From: Opisthorchis felineus
Lineage: Eukaryota; Platyhelminthes; Trematoda; Opisthorchiida; Opisthorchiidae
Direction of reading: 5' to 3'
DNA: 64,000 bases
Assembly (NCBI GenBank): GCA_004794785.1
Contig: SJOL01007113.1
Coordinates: 1,683,357 to 1,747,356, forward strand
The translations under genes were made by a program, and so were the position numbers. Shown piece after piece: positions 50,178-61,732 of this stretch. Numbering within the stretch: the stretch's first letter is position 1; every line of letters begins with the position of its first letter. Under the pieces are notes generated by a model, which had not been told where the DNA came from, did no database searches, and was given only the letters and a program-made list of their open reading frames with translations.

Positions 50178-50518
50178 TTCGACGGACCTCAACACTTATT
50201 GCGTACGATCAGCTGTCAGAAAACCATCCACAGTTTGTCGCTAACAGCTCAACTTGTGTGAACAGCATGGATTTTCGGCCAGCCTCATGTAGCGTTGATA
50301 TGAGCGAGGGCACTGCATGCAACTCACTTCATTGTTCATTTCAGCCCCTATCTAAAAACCTTTGTCCACTTGGGATGAATCAGCTAGGATTTCCAATTAA
50401 AGTTGTCAAAATGGGTCCCTCAAAATCAGCTCTTCGACCTTTTGTGTACAAGATAATTGAAGCTTCGTCATCTGATACGCTGCCATTTATTCAATCAAAT
50501 TCTTTGTGCGATTGGTCG
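50178..50518 (+). CDS. Candidate internal exon, unidentified gene
   Basis: A strong acceptor (long pyrimidine tract from 50141 ending TTGCAACCAG) opens a 113-codon frame. It reads RRTSTLIAYDQLSENHPQF, then CNSLHCSFQPLSKNLCPLG and FPIKVVKMGPSKSALRPFVY. A TCG|GTAACA donor at 50518/50519 closes it in phase 0. The frame is hydrophilic and Ser/Cys-rich and looks like a genuine protein, but no family is recognised. The start Met upstream falls inside the pyrimidine tract, so an internal exon is more likely than a first exon. It may belong with the exons at 54048 and 54420. Confidence 0.5.
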
Positions 50519-53264
50519 GTAACAAAACGCCGAGTACTTTGACCTCTTAAAGAGTGAGGAATTGAGACATTTCAGTAGGTTTAATGGTCCTCTGTATGCA
50601 ACAAACTGTATGATTAATGGATCAGCTGCGCTCCTGAGTCTCTCCCTGAGATGTCAGCCAAGGCTATTTGTGGCCCCCATTTCATGCTAAACAACGGTCA
50701 TCATATTACGAACCATGCACCATCTTTCAAATGTGCCTGCTGAGAGTAAAGATTAAAGGAAGCTGGACAGCGCTTACTGAATCTAACGGAGAATGCGGTG
50801 AACCAAAAGTTAAAAAGGGGGAGCAAGGCTGTTTCCACTTTCCGACAAATGACAGATTTTCAATATACCTAAATGCATTCCAAATGCTGCGAAATAGGCA
50901 TTGTGTGACCATATATCGTATGACCCAGGGTCATCTTTGAGATCTGTTAGGCTCGTTGATCACATAAATCAGCTCAAAGCAACTCAACAAATTGCACGAA
51001 TACAGCTTTAAGCGGTACGTTTTTTTCTGATTTTTGAACGCTAGCGCACGTTTTACCAGCCCGATATTTTGAACCTGCTGTTGTTTAAACGAGAATTCGG
51101 TACAGTATGACTTTGTGGACAAGTCAACTGCTGGCTTAACGACTTTACAAAGCACTTACGAGAATAACTTCTTGTCACCTAGTGTGGACGGTAATAAATC
51201 TCTTAAAAAGTCAATGAATGTGTCTAGCATATAAAATGATGTCCAGTAGCAGGTCATCAGAAAAAGGAGTTTAATGAATGCAATGGTGACAAACTGTAAT
51301 GTGATTAGGTGAGCGAATGCGTTTACTTGGATTCACAGGGGCTGACAATCCCTCGTTTTGGCGTGCCGGCTACAGACTCGTCACCTTCTCAAATACCGGT
51401 TTCCGTATTGCGGATAGGATAAACAGATCTTGGGTAACGGTTATGAATGCGCGTTGAAAGACAGGGATCGGATTATCATAGTGCTATTTGGCAACTCCGC
51501 TCATGCTTAGCAAAGAAAAACAAAACAAAGTGTTTCGGTACTAGCTTTGGGGTTTTATCTGCACGACTGTTATCGCACAACGTCAGCCAACTGCAGTTTG
51601 CCGTTTCACAAGAATGGACCTGGAAGTAAAGTGGAATTTTTTCCAAAGAAGGGAGAAATTAATGACTTCATCAGCTGAAGTTAATGTGCAGCCATGTGCG
51701 AACCTCGGAAATGTCGAGACGACCACGTTGTGGCTTGAAGAACTTATGCTATGTGAATTAAGGGTCAACGAATCGAGGGTTCAGTGAACTGGTGCCATCT
51801 ATAGAGAAAACACCAACTACTCAGACTGGACTTTGGTGGCACTTAATGAATTAGGCAGAACTTTGAAAGTCACCACTATCCCCGTGTTGAGCTGATCCTT
51901 CAACTCTGAGGCTCTTCGGACATGTCTTAAGAATAAAACAATCAAAAAGATAGCCAGCTGATATCTTTTGTCACAGCACTGCGGTTGTATCGCTCTGCTT
52001 TTTAGACCTTGCTTCTGTTTTGGTTTCTGACTGATTTCTGTTCAAGGTGCTCATTGCCGTAGGCGTTTTCTGAGAGCATGTATGAGTGAGAACGAGTAAG
52101 GATGCTAAAAATATCTCTCTAATTTCAGAAGAGTGATGAATAGACAGGAGCCAGCTTGTCGCATATGTGCCGTTAACCTTGAAATTAATGTGGCTTTAAA
52201 ACCGAATCATGTTCATTTAGCCTGACTTTATTAGGAAACCGCTTAGGTGCATACCAAAATTTTGTGTACCTCTGACTTTCGATGACAAGGTAGTGAAAAA
52301 CCGCGCTTCCTGTATATCAAAGGATAAAAGCTCACATTGCGCATGACAGTGCACAAGAATGCTGTGGAGCTCTTGTTTGGTGTGAATCAATCTGAATACA
52401 AAAGTCAAGACAAGATCAGCACTTTTCAAAAGACAGAGAGAGAAGAGAGTGATGTGATGAAACTCATCTACACTGCAATATTTGTAATGTCTGTTCAAAG
52501 TAAATGGCGTGCCTTATAAACCACCAGCTTTCTCCATTTTTTTCTTTTCTCCGAGGTTTTTGCATTGCGGAGCACATAGCAGTATGTGCAGCAAAGCAGC
52601 CAAAGTCCGCAGAATTCCCATGTCACATCAATAAAAACTCAAAGCACATTAAATCAAAAGCCGTAAATCATTGAATAAACTTTAAAGATGGTGTACTTTA
52701 TTTGTATGGATCCTCATTACTGGTTAAGTTTTAGGTTTAGTGAACTGAAAGACATTTGTTCGTGAAGCACTAATTGCCCGATTATTTATCGTGTAAAGTG
52801 AAACCAAATCAACCAGGGAAGCTACAAGCATTCAGGCAAAGCAAATTCGCGGGACTCCTTATAAGCCCTCAATTTTCCGAGCAAATTCTGAACACATATA
52901 TAGTTAATAGCAGCATGCATAAATGAAAATCAGTACCTTTAAGGTAACAGACTATTTCAATATCGTAGTCTATTTTAGTGAACTACAAAATAAGAGGGCT
53001 AGGCAGGTGTCCAATTGTTATATACTAAATCAAAGTCCAACCTCCAAGATGTATACTAGTCTAGTAGTCGCCGACCTCAGAGTTTGCGTAATAATACCGC
53101 AGGATAGTCAGCTCAAGGTACTAAACGCTGTCAAGGCCTAATCAACCGAAAGACGGTTAACATATATCACCTGGAGGGTGAGGAAATTTATGTGGGCATC
53201 CAGCGTACTGCACCTGGCCCTGCGAGCAAGCAATAACGTGCTAAGCTTTGCTCGCTCTGATTAG
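50519..53264. other. Probable intronic or intergenic sequence
   Basis: A possible short terminal exon follows a good pyrimidine tract at 52518-52554 and meets an AATAAA signal near 52630. The other ORFs (for example 50668-50940) are unassigned. Confidence 0.25.
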
Positions 53265-53484
53265 AAAGGCGTCACTTGCAAATCTGGTCCAGTGTTTCGT
53301 TTCACAAAGTTATACAAACGTTGGTTTTCATAAATCCCGCAACAAAACATTTCCCTCATTTCACTCAATATTTTCTGTTGCAAATGGAATCAGTCAGTCA
53401 ATGAAAAGCCCAGAATTATCGTGCAGCAGTTTGGAAATCACCGGCAGTGCACATCTCATAGCACCCAAGGGAGTTTCAAACTAG
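53265..53484 (+). CDS. Possible exon, unidentified
   Basis: A CTCTGATTAG acceptor-like site leads into an open, Ser-rich frame (ASLANLVQCFVSQSYTNVGF, SMKSPELSCSSLEITGS) that stops at 53482-53484. The end overlaps the family B repeat, which weakens the case. Confidence 0.25.
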
Positions 53485-53650
53485 CGAATTCTTGGCGAGT
53501 GGTTTGTAACCACTTAGACGGGATATAGCGTCACTCATCACTCGATCACAGAAACCCCATCACATTGTCGCGTATTGACAGGTTCGTCGAGTGACGACTT
53601 TTCAGACGGAATTTTCACCGATCTTGTGGAATTATTTTTCATCTTTTTTC
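53466..53650 (-). mobile_element. tRNA-like repeat, family B, copy 2 (partial)
   Basis: On the minus strand a CGTCTAAGTGGTTA box A and a GTTTGAAACTCCC box B frame a shortened tRNA-like segment (about 53471-53525). The conserved TGACGCTAT junction and the block with GTGATGGGGTTTCTGTGATC follow. The terminal AAAAGCCGAGAAG block is absent. Confidence 0.55.
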
Positions 53651-54047
53651 AAGCTAACAATCGTGTTCATATAAATTATGGTGAAAGGTAGGCACGTAGA
53701 AATGATAATTTGTGTGTATATTCATAATGATCACCTACTGGCATAACCATAGGAAGAGCAAATGCACTGAATAAAATTGTGGGACTAGGCCCAGTAAACC
53801 GCAGCACAAAACTCTACCAACCCGTCCGCGTTCAGTTCGAAAACGACCCAATAAGTTTGGATGATTGCCCATTAATTAGAAAGTATAAGTCTACTCCTGA
53901 TACGTAATGAGGTGAGTTTTTTTTTTGTGGTATGTTTTTGTGGCTAAATTATAAAAAAAAATACTGAACTCAGGGTGTCGCGAGTTAAAACTAATACCAA
54001 TGTTGTGTTAAATGAAAAAAGACTATACTTATTTATTCTTACGTCAG
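53651..54047. other. AT-rich spacer
   Basis: Contains T- and A-runs at 53919-53929 and 53953-53962. No gene is recognised. Confidence 0.35.
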
Positions 54048-54153
54048 GATGTGCTTGTGTGTACTTCAAACCGAGCAAAGGATTTTAAAACGTTTGCTAG
54101 GGAAGCCGTGTTTTTCTGACCTACTGAATTTTAAGGAAACTCAAGGAATTGAA
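54048..54153 (+). CDS. Candidate internal exon, 35 codons
   Basis: The acceptor TTATTTATTCTTACGTCAG and the donor GGAATTGAA|GTAAAG bound an open frame (MCLCVLQTEQRILKRLLGKP, FSDLLNFKETQGIE). It enters after two bases of a split codon and leaves in phase 0. No family is recognised. Confidence 0.35.
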
Positions 54154-54419
54154 GTAAAGCTTGACGCATTTCTCAGCATCTTTACATTTTTTGCATTTTA
54201 CCGTTCTTTTTTTTCTAAATTTCTTTTTTAATGGTGTTATGTGGAACTCGCGCCAAACGGAAAAGACAGGTGTCGTGTGACAAACGTAGCGTAAAGAGTA
54301 TGCATGACTGGAATCACTGAATATCGCTGGCAGGCGAAATACTCCAAGCCTCTAAATAGGATATTTAAAGCAACACATTTTTTTCCCAATTATTGAGTTT
54401 GAAAAGTTAACCATTGTCA

Positions 54420-54647
54420 GTTTCTGATCTCTTTCATTCATTGGACCTTTTATCGTTCATCAAACCGGAAGCATCAGCTTCTGTAGACGCTCCGAAGCTG
54501 TGTGATTACCCTAGCAAAGCAAGGATATCAAAGCTGAGTATCAAAATTTACTTGGTTCTCTCAAAAAGTTCAACAAAATTAATTCATTTTAGTTTTAATT
54601 TTAACTCATGCAGTAATGCATTGGAGCGCTGGATGGTTGAAGGATGA
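54420..54647 (+). CDS. Candidate exon, Ser/Leu-rich, unidentified
   Basis: From an ATTGTCAG acceptor the frame reads SDLFHSLDLLSFIKPEASAS, VDAPKLCDYPSKARISKLS and stays open to a stop at 54645-54647. The polypyrimidine tract is weak and the entry phase does not match the exit phase of 54048-54153, so a missing exon or a wrong boundary is implied. Confidence 0.3.
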   Translation, partial: VSDLFHSLDLLSFIKPEASASVDAPKLCDYPSKARISKLSIKIYLVLSKSSTKLIHFSFNFNSCSNALERWMVEG

Positions 54648-57600
54648 GGGGTGACTTGATGAGGCGGAGCACTCAAACTCAAGATTAGAATATTTATAGT
54701 GCAATGCCTGAGGGGTTTCTAAATAGTTTGGCAGACTACGTTTGATCGAACCCTTTATGACATCCGTATAGGTAAAATGGGGCTAAAGTACTTGCCAACA
54801 GTTACTCAGCATTAGACTTCCTGTCTTGTGATGGTTTTGCATGGATGAAATAATTAAATTTGCCGCCTAAAAGAACTTTGGAAGCATGGTGTATTTTGCG
54901 TCATTATTTCTGGTCTGTTGTTTTACTGACGCGCGCGACAATTCGGCCACGGGATGAAGTTCATTCAAAATAAGGTAAACTTTACATTTTTATCAAGAAG
55001 ACTGAAGGTTTTTTCGGGTTCTCTAAATAAAATAAAAACGAAATGGTGAAGACTACCTAATCGGTTTTTGCAATTGAATAAGCATACTCTATTTTGCACC
55101 AGCAACAAGTCCCTGAGTTCATCCCTTAGATACGAAGTGTGAATTCTTGTAATGAAATGGGGTTTCAGTTCATATGCTTTCCTCTGAAGCATAACGGGGA
55201 TCGATGTAGTGGCGTGAAGAACACCCTTTTCCCACCAAAGCCGGCGAAATACTCACATTTTTATTTTACGTCCGTTGATTACTTTTTTTCTTAGGTTTAT
55301 AGTGTTTTACGACGTTAAAATACCTTCATAAACTTAACTTTAGCCCTCAATTTACCAAGTTGGACATAAATTAAATTGAAGTAAAAGTCAAGTTAAATAA
55401 TTTTCCAGGTAATAATGAGTATCAGCCCACGCACATTTAGAAAAAGCCATCTGAATATGAGCCAAAGATTGGATTCTTAGTTGTAAAAAGTATTATGACT
55501 ATGCAGCCAAATGAGCCCTTGAATGCAGCGGCAGTAAATAATCACAGACTCCCGGGATGTAGTTATGATTTTGCCAAGGGAGCTCACTGAGGTATCTAGA
55601 CAAACTGTCCTATCATGTCCTAGTAAGAATTCGCCCTTCGATATAATTGCATGTGAAGTGAAGAGAAAAAATTAATACGATATCTACTTAATTCTGGACT
55701 TTAGGTGGCTGAATTAAATATGCCCTTACAGTAGTAAGAATGAAAAACCAGAAGAATTTCTTATTCTGTATGTGATTTCACACAAGAGGCCTTTATTTTG
55801 GTTTCTATTATAGACAGACACGGTGATTGGCGGAGTTTTAGCCGTGACAGATGTTGCGTACTAAGATTATCTCGGAAAGCTGATTTGACGTACCAAGAAT
55901 ACTTTTAAAAGATAATCTAAAATGGGAGAAAAACCAAAAGATAGGTTAATCTTGTTGCAAACGTTTTAGTTGGGAGAAAGGGCGCTAAGCGTCATATCTA
56001 CTGAATGAACCTGTCCGGTTATTGGCTATATTCGGAGGATTTATAATATCAGTTCACCAATAGCAATAAAACTAGGTGCACAATACTCATTGGAAAGAAT
56101 AAGATCGCATACAGCATTATTACGAGATAACGAATCTCACATCGGACAGAATCTGCTTCACACGGTTTGCAAAGTCTCGTGAACCGGAACTCAAGTAGGA
56201 TAGTTCTTACTACATTTTTTGACAAAGTGTAATATGTTACAGTTATTTCACTCCATTTTCCACTTTTGCGGAATGAAAGAAAAGCTCCACGTTTCTAACT
56301 AAATATCAAAGTTGTTTGTTTGGGATGACGTTGAATATTTTTGAAAAAATTAGTTGTGATCCTGACAACACAAGATGTAACTACATCGGAATTGTTTTCC
56401 GGAGAAGGGCTCTAATTTTTCAGGCACTATCAACTGGAACACAGTCTGGTTTGAACTGATGAAACGTTTCTAGTGAACATTATTTGGTATTTGGAAATCC
56501 TAATAATTTGCTATAGAAAGGCCAAAAGTTTTTGTTTAGTGGGCGATGTGTATGGTAATGGCACCCTACTTTCCAATGCTCTTTAACCTTTTGACAACGG
56601 TAAGACTCTTCAACGGATTTGAGTGACTGTTTGGTCTGCTTGGTAAGTCATTTACATCCATACATCCTAATGAAAACGCATAAAGCATCTGCGCATTTTC
56701 TACACTTAACTATGCTTTTGACGTTTTCTGACTTAAAACATGAATGAGCTCCGTGACAACTGGCACAACTCAACACTGGAGACCGCAAGATAGCAACATT
56801 TCTAACTCAGGAAGTGGTCGGACAGGGGATAGCCTTACGACGGGGGATCTAGAAGATCACTTTTATTGCTGATAACATTCTTTTATTGCTCATTCGCAGC
56901 TTGGTACGATTAATTTTGGCTGAATTTAGATGCAAACATTGCAGGAAAAATCGATTAAATTTTCGACGCACGATGTCTGTGTCAGAAAATAATGATGGTG
57001 TGATCACCAGTGGCAAACTATCTACCGGAGGACATACGGCCTACATTTGATAGTAGCAAATGACCACTGCACGTTTGCACTTGCATCCCGAGGCATTTAG
57101 GAGGGATGAAATAACTGGCGGGAAGTAGTTTCTGTAATGTCTTCACTGGGTGCTGCCTCGCTTGAGACTGTTGATTGAAGTGATTGATTGGATGTAATTG
57201 CAATTCTGAGGTGACAACTATTATTAATGGAATAGATCAGAACCTAATTAGTTTTCCATGATTGTTCCAAATCCCTGAGGCATTCCAGAGCATGCCTCAG
57301 TCTTAAAAATTATCTGTGAAGTTTGCGAACTAGAAAAAATCTTTGTGTCGTTAACGCTGGTGATTTGATACTTATCTGTTATAAAAAATGTACTAACAGC
57401 TCGATCAAGACCAAGCCATGAGGCAGTCTGATGCATAATTTACAGAGCGTACCAGCAACACGGAGTTGTGCCACTGGCTATATTATAGAGCTGGTAAATG
57501 TGCCCCGATTACGAGGAGCATATGATCTGTTCCGCTAATTTCTACTGTCCACCTATTAACATTTGCATTACTTATCGGAATATACAATGAAGTCAAAAAG

Positions 57601-58722
57601 CGGTGCTGAAAAGGTCATTACCTACCGGTGACTGAATATGCATGCCAGTGTTTGGAGATAGAAGAGCCTAATGGAAAGGGCGAGCAAATTGCTTTTGTTA
57701 CTAACGCGAAAGAGCATTCGCATACTCGTGACCTCATATACATCTTCACTTCCTTGCTATCGTGAGTAGTTTTTAACTGGTATGGGGAGATCGATTTCGC
57801 GCAGATAAATGTTGCAGTTAGATGAACTGCTGATCAGAGACCGATCACAATATAAACCAATGACGTAATGAATTAATGCGTGGGTTCTGCCGCTATTATG
57901 TAGTAAGTGAGTTGATACGTTGGCATGCTTCGGACTTCACGACAAGATCGATTCATCTCTAGACAAACGGTCTTTTAACCCGTGATTGATCTTGTTGTAT
58001 TTTCAGCTCAGCAACCTTTTACTAACTACTTGTAGTTTCCATCCCGATTTTTCGATGTACCTTTAGGGTTTGGTTGAAATTTTTTCCAACATACGCCCTC
58101 CAGCCTTATATTACCTTAATGAAATTACTATAAACGAGAACCCCCAGATTAGCCTAAGCAACGGAAGTTGAAAAGGACCGCTGTAAGACGTACTGGTTAC
58201 GTGTGTACCTTGTGTGGTTCTCATTAGTAAATCTCCGGGATAGTTGCTGCTCTGCCTTACTCCTCCATCTTTAGGTAACGTAACGGCCAGCAGTTCAGCA
58301 ACAAGTCAACATTAGGGGTGGTGGATGATTATACCCTGGAAATAATTTGTTTGAGGGGCTCTTTCTACTCGCGTTTGTTGCATTATGGAGCCATGAATGT
58401 GCATCTGTTAGCTCGCTATTAAACGACGTACCGGATATCATGTAATGACGGCTGCAGTTTTTGGTGTTATGGATTGATAGGCAAAATATAAATATCACAA
58501 ACACATTTGCTATTGCATTCTCCAACCGATTGTGCTGCCTCAAGCAGGATACTTTCCGGTGAGCGCAATATTAAAGATACCAAGTGATTTTCTTTTATAT
58601 GAAACAGTCTATAAAACAATGGACAGCCCAGTAGTGGTTATGCTCTTCCAAAACCCATCATATATGTCCAACCTCTATTGTTCCGTCATAATTGAATGTG
58701 AAATTGTATGCATGTGGTGAAT
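54648..58722. other. No confirmed gene
   Basis: AT-rich, with ORFs below 85 codons. Two frames at 58295-58543 (minus) and 58532-58720 (plus) have coding-like composition without a recognised family. Confidence 0.25.
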
Positions 58723-58870
58723 AATACCCATTTGCAAATAAAGCGGTTGGTGATGACAGACTTAACGGTCTCTTGTTCATACTGTTCCATAGATGGATGT
58801 GCTGCACATACAGGCTGTGTCATGCTTCACTTGGGGCGATATTTAAGATATCAAGTTATTTTCCTCTAAG
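58723..58870 (-). mobile_element. Hammerhead element, left end fragment
   Basis: A left end (AATACCCATTTGCAAATAAAG, a variant of the 31857 end with two bases missing) is followed by GTGCTGCACATACAGGCTGTG and TCACTTGGGGCGATATTTAAG. These are in the same order and spacing as at 31857-31985. Similarity ends before the tail and ribozyme. Confidence 0.65.
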
Positions 58871-59309
58871 TGTTGCTGCCTAACATCGATAAAATCTCAG
58901 AGAAAGAAAAGCAAACAAACACTCAAATCAGGGAAAATCAATTATTTCACAAAGGACGGGTTTTTCTGATTTACTAAAAGTGACGGACACTTTATACTAC
59001 ATTCCTGTCGATTTAATGCTGTCACCGTTTGAATGTGAAATCTCATCGGAAAAATCTAGAATTTGCATGATGTAACCATGATGTAAGCCTTTTGCTCACT
59101 TCATAATAAAGCTTCATAATGAAGGTAACTTTGAGTTTAGCATCAAGCATACATTCCACTTATTTCTGCCAAGGTTGTAACTCAGTTCTTTTAACACATA
59201 AAGTATCATGTCATGGTGATTTTCGAATTAAAGGCAAAGAACCTAGGAAATAAGCGACATATTCTCCAACGATTTTGAATTTGAACGTAGTGTAGGGATA
59301 TTTTGTAAT
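58871..59309. other. AT-rich spacer
   Basis: No gene or repeat is recognised. Confidence 0.35.
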
Positions 59310-59720
59310 TTTTAAATGGGATTTTGCCCTGCCAACAAGGCTTACCTATGCTGAAAAGCCGAGAAGCACTTTACAGACGTTATGCCCTTATTATGGATTG
59401 GAAGCAGTACGCATCCCACGAAAATCAGAGTTTCGAACCCCCGACCGTCTTGCCAGAGGTTGAAAACTTGACCGCCTTCGGGCGGATGAACATCAGTGGG
59501 AACAGCTCTCACCTAGATGGGATATAGTAGCGATTATCTTGCAATCACAGAGACCACATCACTTGGTCACGTATCGAGTAACGACACCTAAGATGGAGGC
59601 CTCACTTATGAACTTATTCTCCTTCCGAGCCACTGAGTGATTGATGATGGTGTAGGGAGAGTTGGCAATTTTCAGTAAAGATTTCGCTCTACCATTGTGG
59701 CTAGCCTATGCTAAAAATCT
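59310..59720 (-). mobile_element. tRNA-like repeat, family B, copy 3, with repeated terminus
   Basis: The terminal block occurs at both ends in the same orientation: GATTTTGCCCTGCC...CTATGCTGAAAAGCCGAGAAG at 59321-59362 and GATTTCGCTCTACC...CTATGCTAAAAATCTTG at 59682-59723, about 361 bp apart. This is the signature of a tandem unit or of terminal direct repeats. Between them, on the minus strand, lies a tRNA-like segment with box B GGGTTCGAAACTC (59428-59440) and a TCTAGGTGAGAGC box A near 59505-59517. Confidence 0.6.
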
Positions 59721-59764
59721 TGAATAATAAATTGTGAGCAGCGTAACTTATTCTAGATAAGCAC

Positions 59765-59808
59765 GAAACAGCTGCACTGTGCTTCTCGACTTTTCGGCAT
59801 AGATTAAC
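59765..59808 (+). repeat. Inverted terminal block of family B
   Basis: GAAACAGCTGCACTGTGCTTC with CGACTTTTCGGCATAGATTAA is the complement of the terminal block at 59335-59365. As at 34983-35036, an inverted terminus lies just outside the copy. Confidence 0.6.
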
Positions 59809-60325
59809 CCCTTGAAAGAACAAACTCTCGACTGGAAGTGTGGGGGGTTTATTGTCATTACAACCACTGGTCAATAGAGCTAAATGGTTTATGGTGATGT
59901 GCGAAAGAATTTACTATTCGAAGCAAGTATGAAGTGTTCTGACAAGTTGTTTAGGTTGTCAACAATTTTCAAGTTTTGAGGCATTTTATAATTCGATCAA
60001 AGTTCCAGAATATATAGAAAAACTCTTTATTTGCAGCTTGAACATTTGCAGCCAGGTTGCGATGCGGTCTACTAAATTCTTGGTTCAATATGCGCCAGTG
60101 GTTTGAGACTTGCGTTGAGTTACTTGCGTCAGTTTGCTGCTGCGGCTAAAATCACTGTTGGACCCCTTGCCGCGTGTCAGTACCGATTTTGGCCCACAAT
60201 AAAAACGTTGGTTCTACCACCACAAATGATTGGTAGTTGTCTGCTGACCGTAATTTGCATATACAGGTAAGTGGTATTTCAAAACTGAGGCCTATAAGCA
60301 CACCCAAGATGGCCTTTTCTTAGTT
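59809..60325. other. No recognised gene
   Basis: Short ORFs only. Confidence 0.35.
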
Positions 60326-60450
60326 GGGGTGCCTCAGTAGTTTACGCCACGTCTGTATTTTTTTAATGCCGGGCTCTTGGGTTTAAATTCTAAAGCTAAC
60401 CGAGCATTTTTTTTTTGCATATACGTAAGGTTTTCCAAGTATGGGTGACG
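60326..60450 (+). mobile_element. Strongly decayed SINE of family A
   Basis: A TGCCTCAGTAG box A (60330-60340) and a GGGTTTAAATTC box B (60379-60390) have near-tRNA spacing. They are followed by a segment ending GTAAGGTTTTCCAAGTATGG, loosely like the body start of copy 1. Confidence 0.35.
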
Positions 60451-61311
60451 CACCACACTTCACTAACCAGTCATGTAAGATCTGCAGTAACGTTAAAAAT
60501 GCATTCCCTCCACATGGCCTTACATTACTTTTGACAAATCACACTTACTTTGTTGATTTGCACTCACCATTGCTGCTGGCTCTTTGAAAGACAGTTTTAT
60601 GGTAGGGGGACCCTCGAGGAGCTTAAACAAGCAATCCAATTCCACTGGTTTTCCATCTTATCTGCTATCCAACCTGGAGGTTTTGAGTTCCACAGTCGGT
60701 TTATAATTATAGCTGACGTTTTTGAGCTGCGTAAACTAAATGAGAGTGGAACAAATTCCTCTGCAACCTGAAAGAAATTATGCAAACTTTGGCGGAGTAC
60801 GTGTAAAGAAGTGGGAGGCATTAGTTTCTTCAGAGTCGAAAGCAGTTTGCTTGGCAATCTCAAGCTACTGCATGGCAGAACACTAGCCGAGGGATCGACC
60901 CACTTAAGGTAAAAAATGTATCGCACAATGCGGCGTTAGGCTAATTGTCGACTGTTGTCATTTATCCGACACCTATATGCCAGCCAGTGTTACACAAGAC
61001 CATTTCTGTGCGTGCAGTTTAAGGTGATCGCTCTGGCGCTTATCTGTTTTGGATGAAAGTGAACCAACACGATTTGTCGGACTGTCAAACAGAAACAGGC
61101 TTTCACGAAAGAGCGAAACTTCTCCAAATACGTCAGACTAATTTTGGACTAAATTTCTGACCCCTTTAGTTAACGTGACGAGATTTATCATATCTTGGGT
61201 CGACCACGAGAGAGTTACCAAGCAGTTATTCTGATGCTGTTGTTTACCATCTATTCATGAGGAGTATGTGGGGTACGATGACAATTTCTCGAAAGAACAC
61301 GGTACTTATAT
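60451..61311. other. Overlapping unidentified ORFs
   Basis: A plus-strand 73-codon frame (60550-60771) and a minus-strand 109-codon frame (60597-60926) overlap. Neither shows a recognised domain. Confidence 0.25.
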
Positions 61312-61350
61312 AGTCACTGAAAAGCCTTTGACGACCCATGACTGGTTGTG
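61312..61350 (-). mobile_element. Hammerhead-element tail, inverted fragment
   Basis: CACTGAAAAGCC followed by TTTGACGACCCATGACTGG is the complement, with a few changes, of CTGGTCATGGGTTGTTAAAGG at 61515-61535. It is the tail and outer stem I of a second, opposite copy that breaks off at its ribozyme. Confidence 0.6.
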
Positions 61351-61351
61351 G

Positions 61352-61732
61352 AATAGCATAAACCAGAAATTTAGTCACGATTCACCTGAACCTCGGTGAG
61401 TTAATTAACAATTGAGCTTGTTTCACCAGTTGCTTACACGGGTGTTTAAGTAAAATATAGGGCTGACGTAAATTTGGCGATGCGCTCATCTGATGAGTCC
61501 CAAGAGAGGCGAAACTGGTCATGGGTTGTTAAAGGGGATTATGCAACCTTAAGGATGGTGTGTTCCGTCAAGAAACTGTACACAGCGGTATCTCAGACAT
61601 CTTGCCAACTAAAGCACGGGACGGCTTTCCTGCAGCACATTTAATTGTAGAATATCATAAACAAAGGTTTCAGCTGTGATGTGTTTGAGTTTCCTGTTAA
61701 AACCAAGATAATTTGCAAATCGGTATAGTTCT
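61352..61732 (+). mobile_element. Hammerhead element, near full length
   Basis: This is the most complete copy, in the sense orientation. A weak left end (61352-61392) leads to the right-body homologue (GATTCACCTGAACC, TTTAAGTAAAATATAGGGCTG) and the ribozyme at 61484-61526. The tail GTTAAAGGGGATTATGCAACC follows, then the left-body homologue (ACGGCTTTCCTGCAGCACAT, GAATATCATAAACAAAGG). It ends with an inverted terminus near 61687-61732 (TTAAAACCAAGATAATTTGC). It has no open frame of note and is about 380 bp long. Confidence 0.7.
61484..61526 (+). ncRNA. Hammerhead ribozyme with intact core
   Basis: The order is GCTCAT (stem I), CTGATGA (61490-61496), stem II GTCCC with AGGC around an AAGAG-type loop, GAAA (61511-61514), CTGG, the cleavage triplet GTC (61518-61520) and ATGGGT (stem I). 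All conserved core bases, including G5, G8, G12 and A14, are present. Stem I pairs over six positions with two G-U pairs. Stem II has one C-A mismatch and one G-U pair. Stem III is minimal (two pairs), a type expected to work best as a dimer. Cleavage is predicted between 61520 and 61521. Confidence 0.85.
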
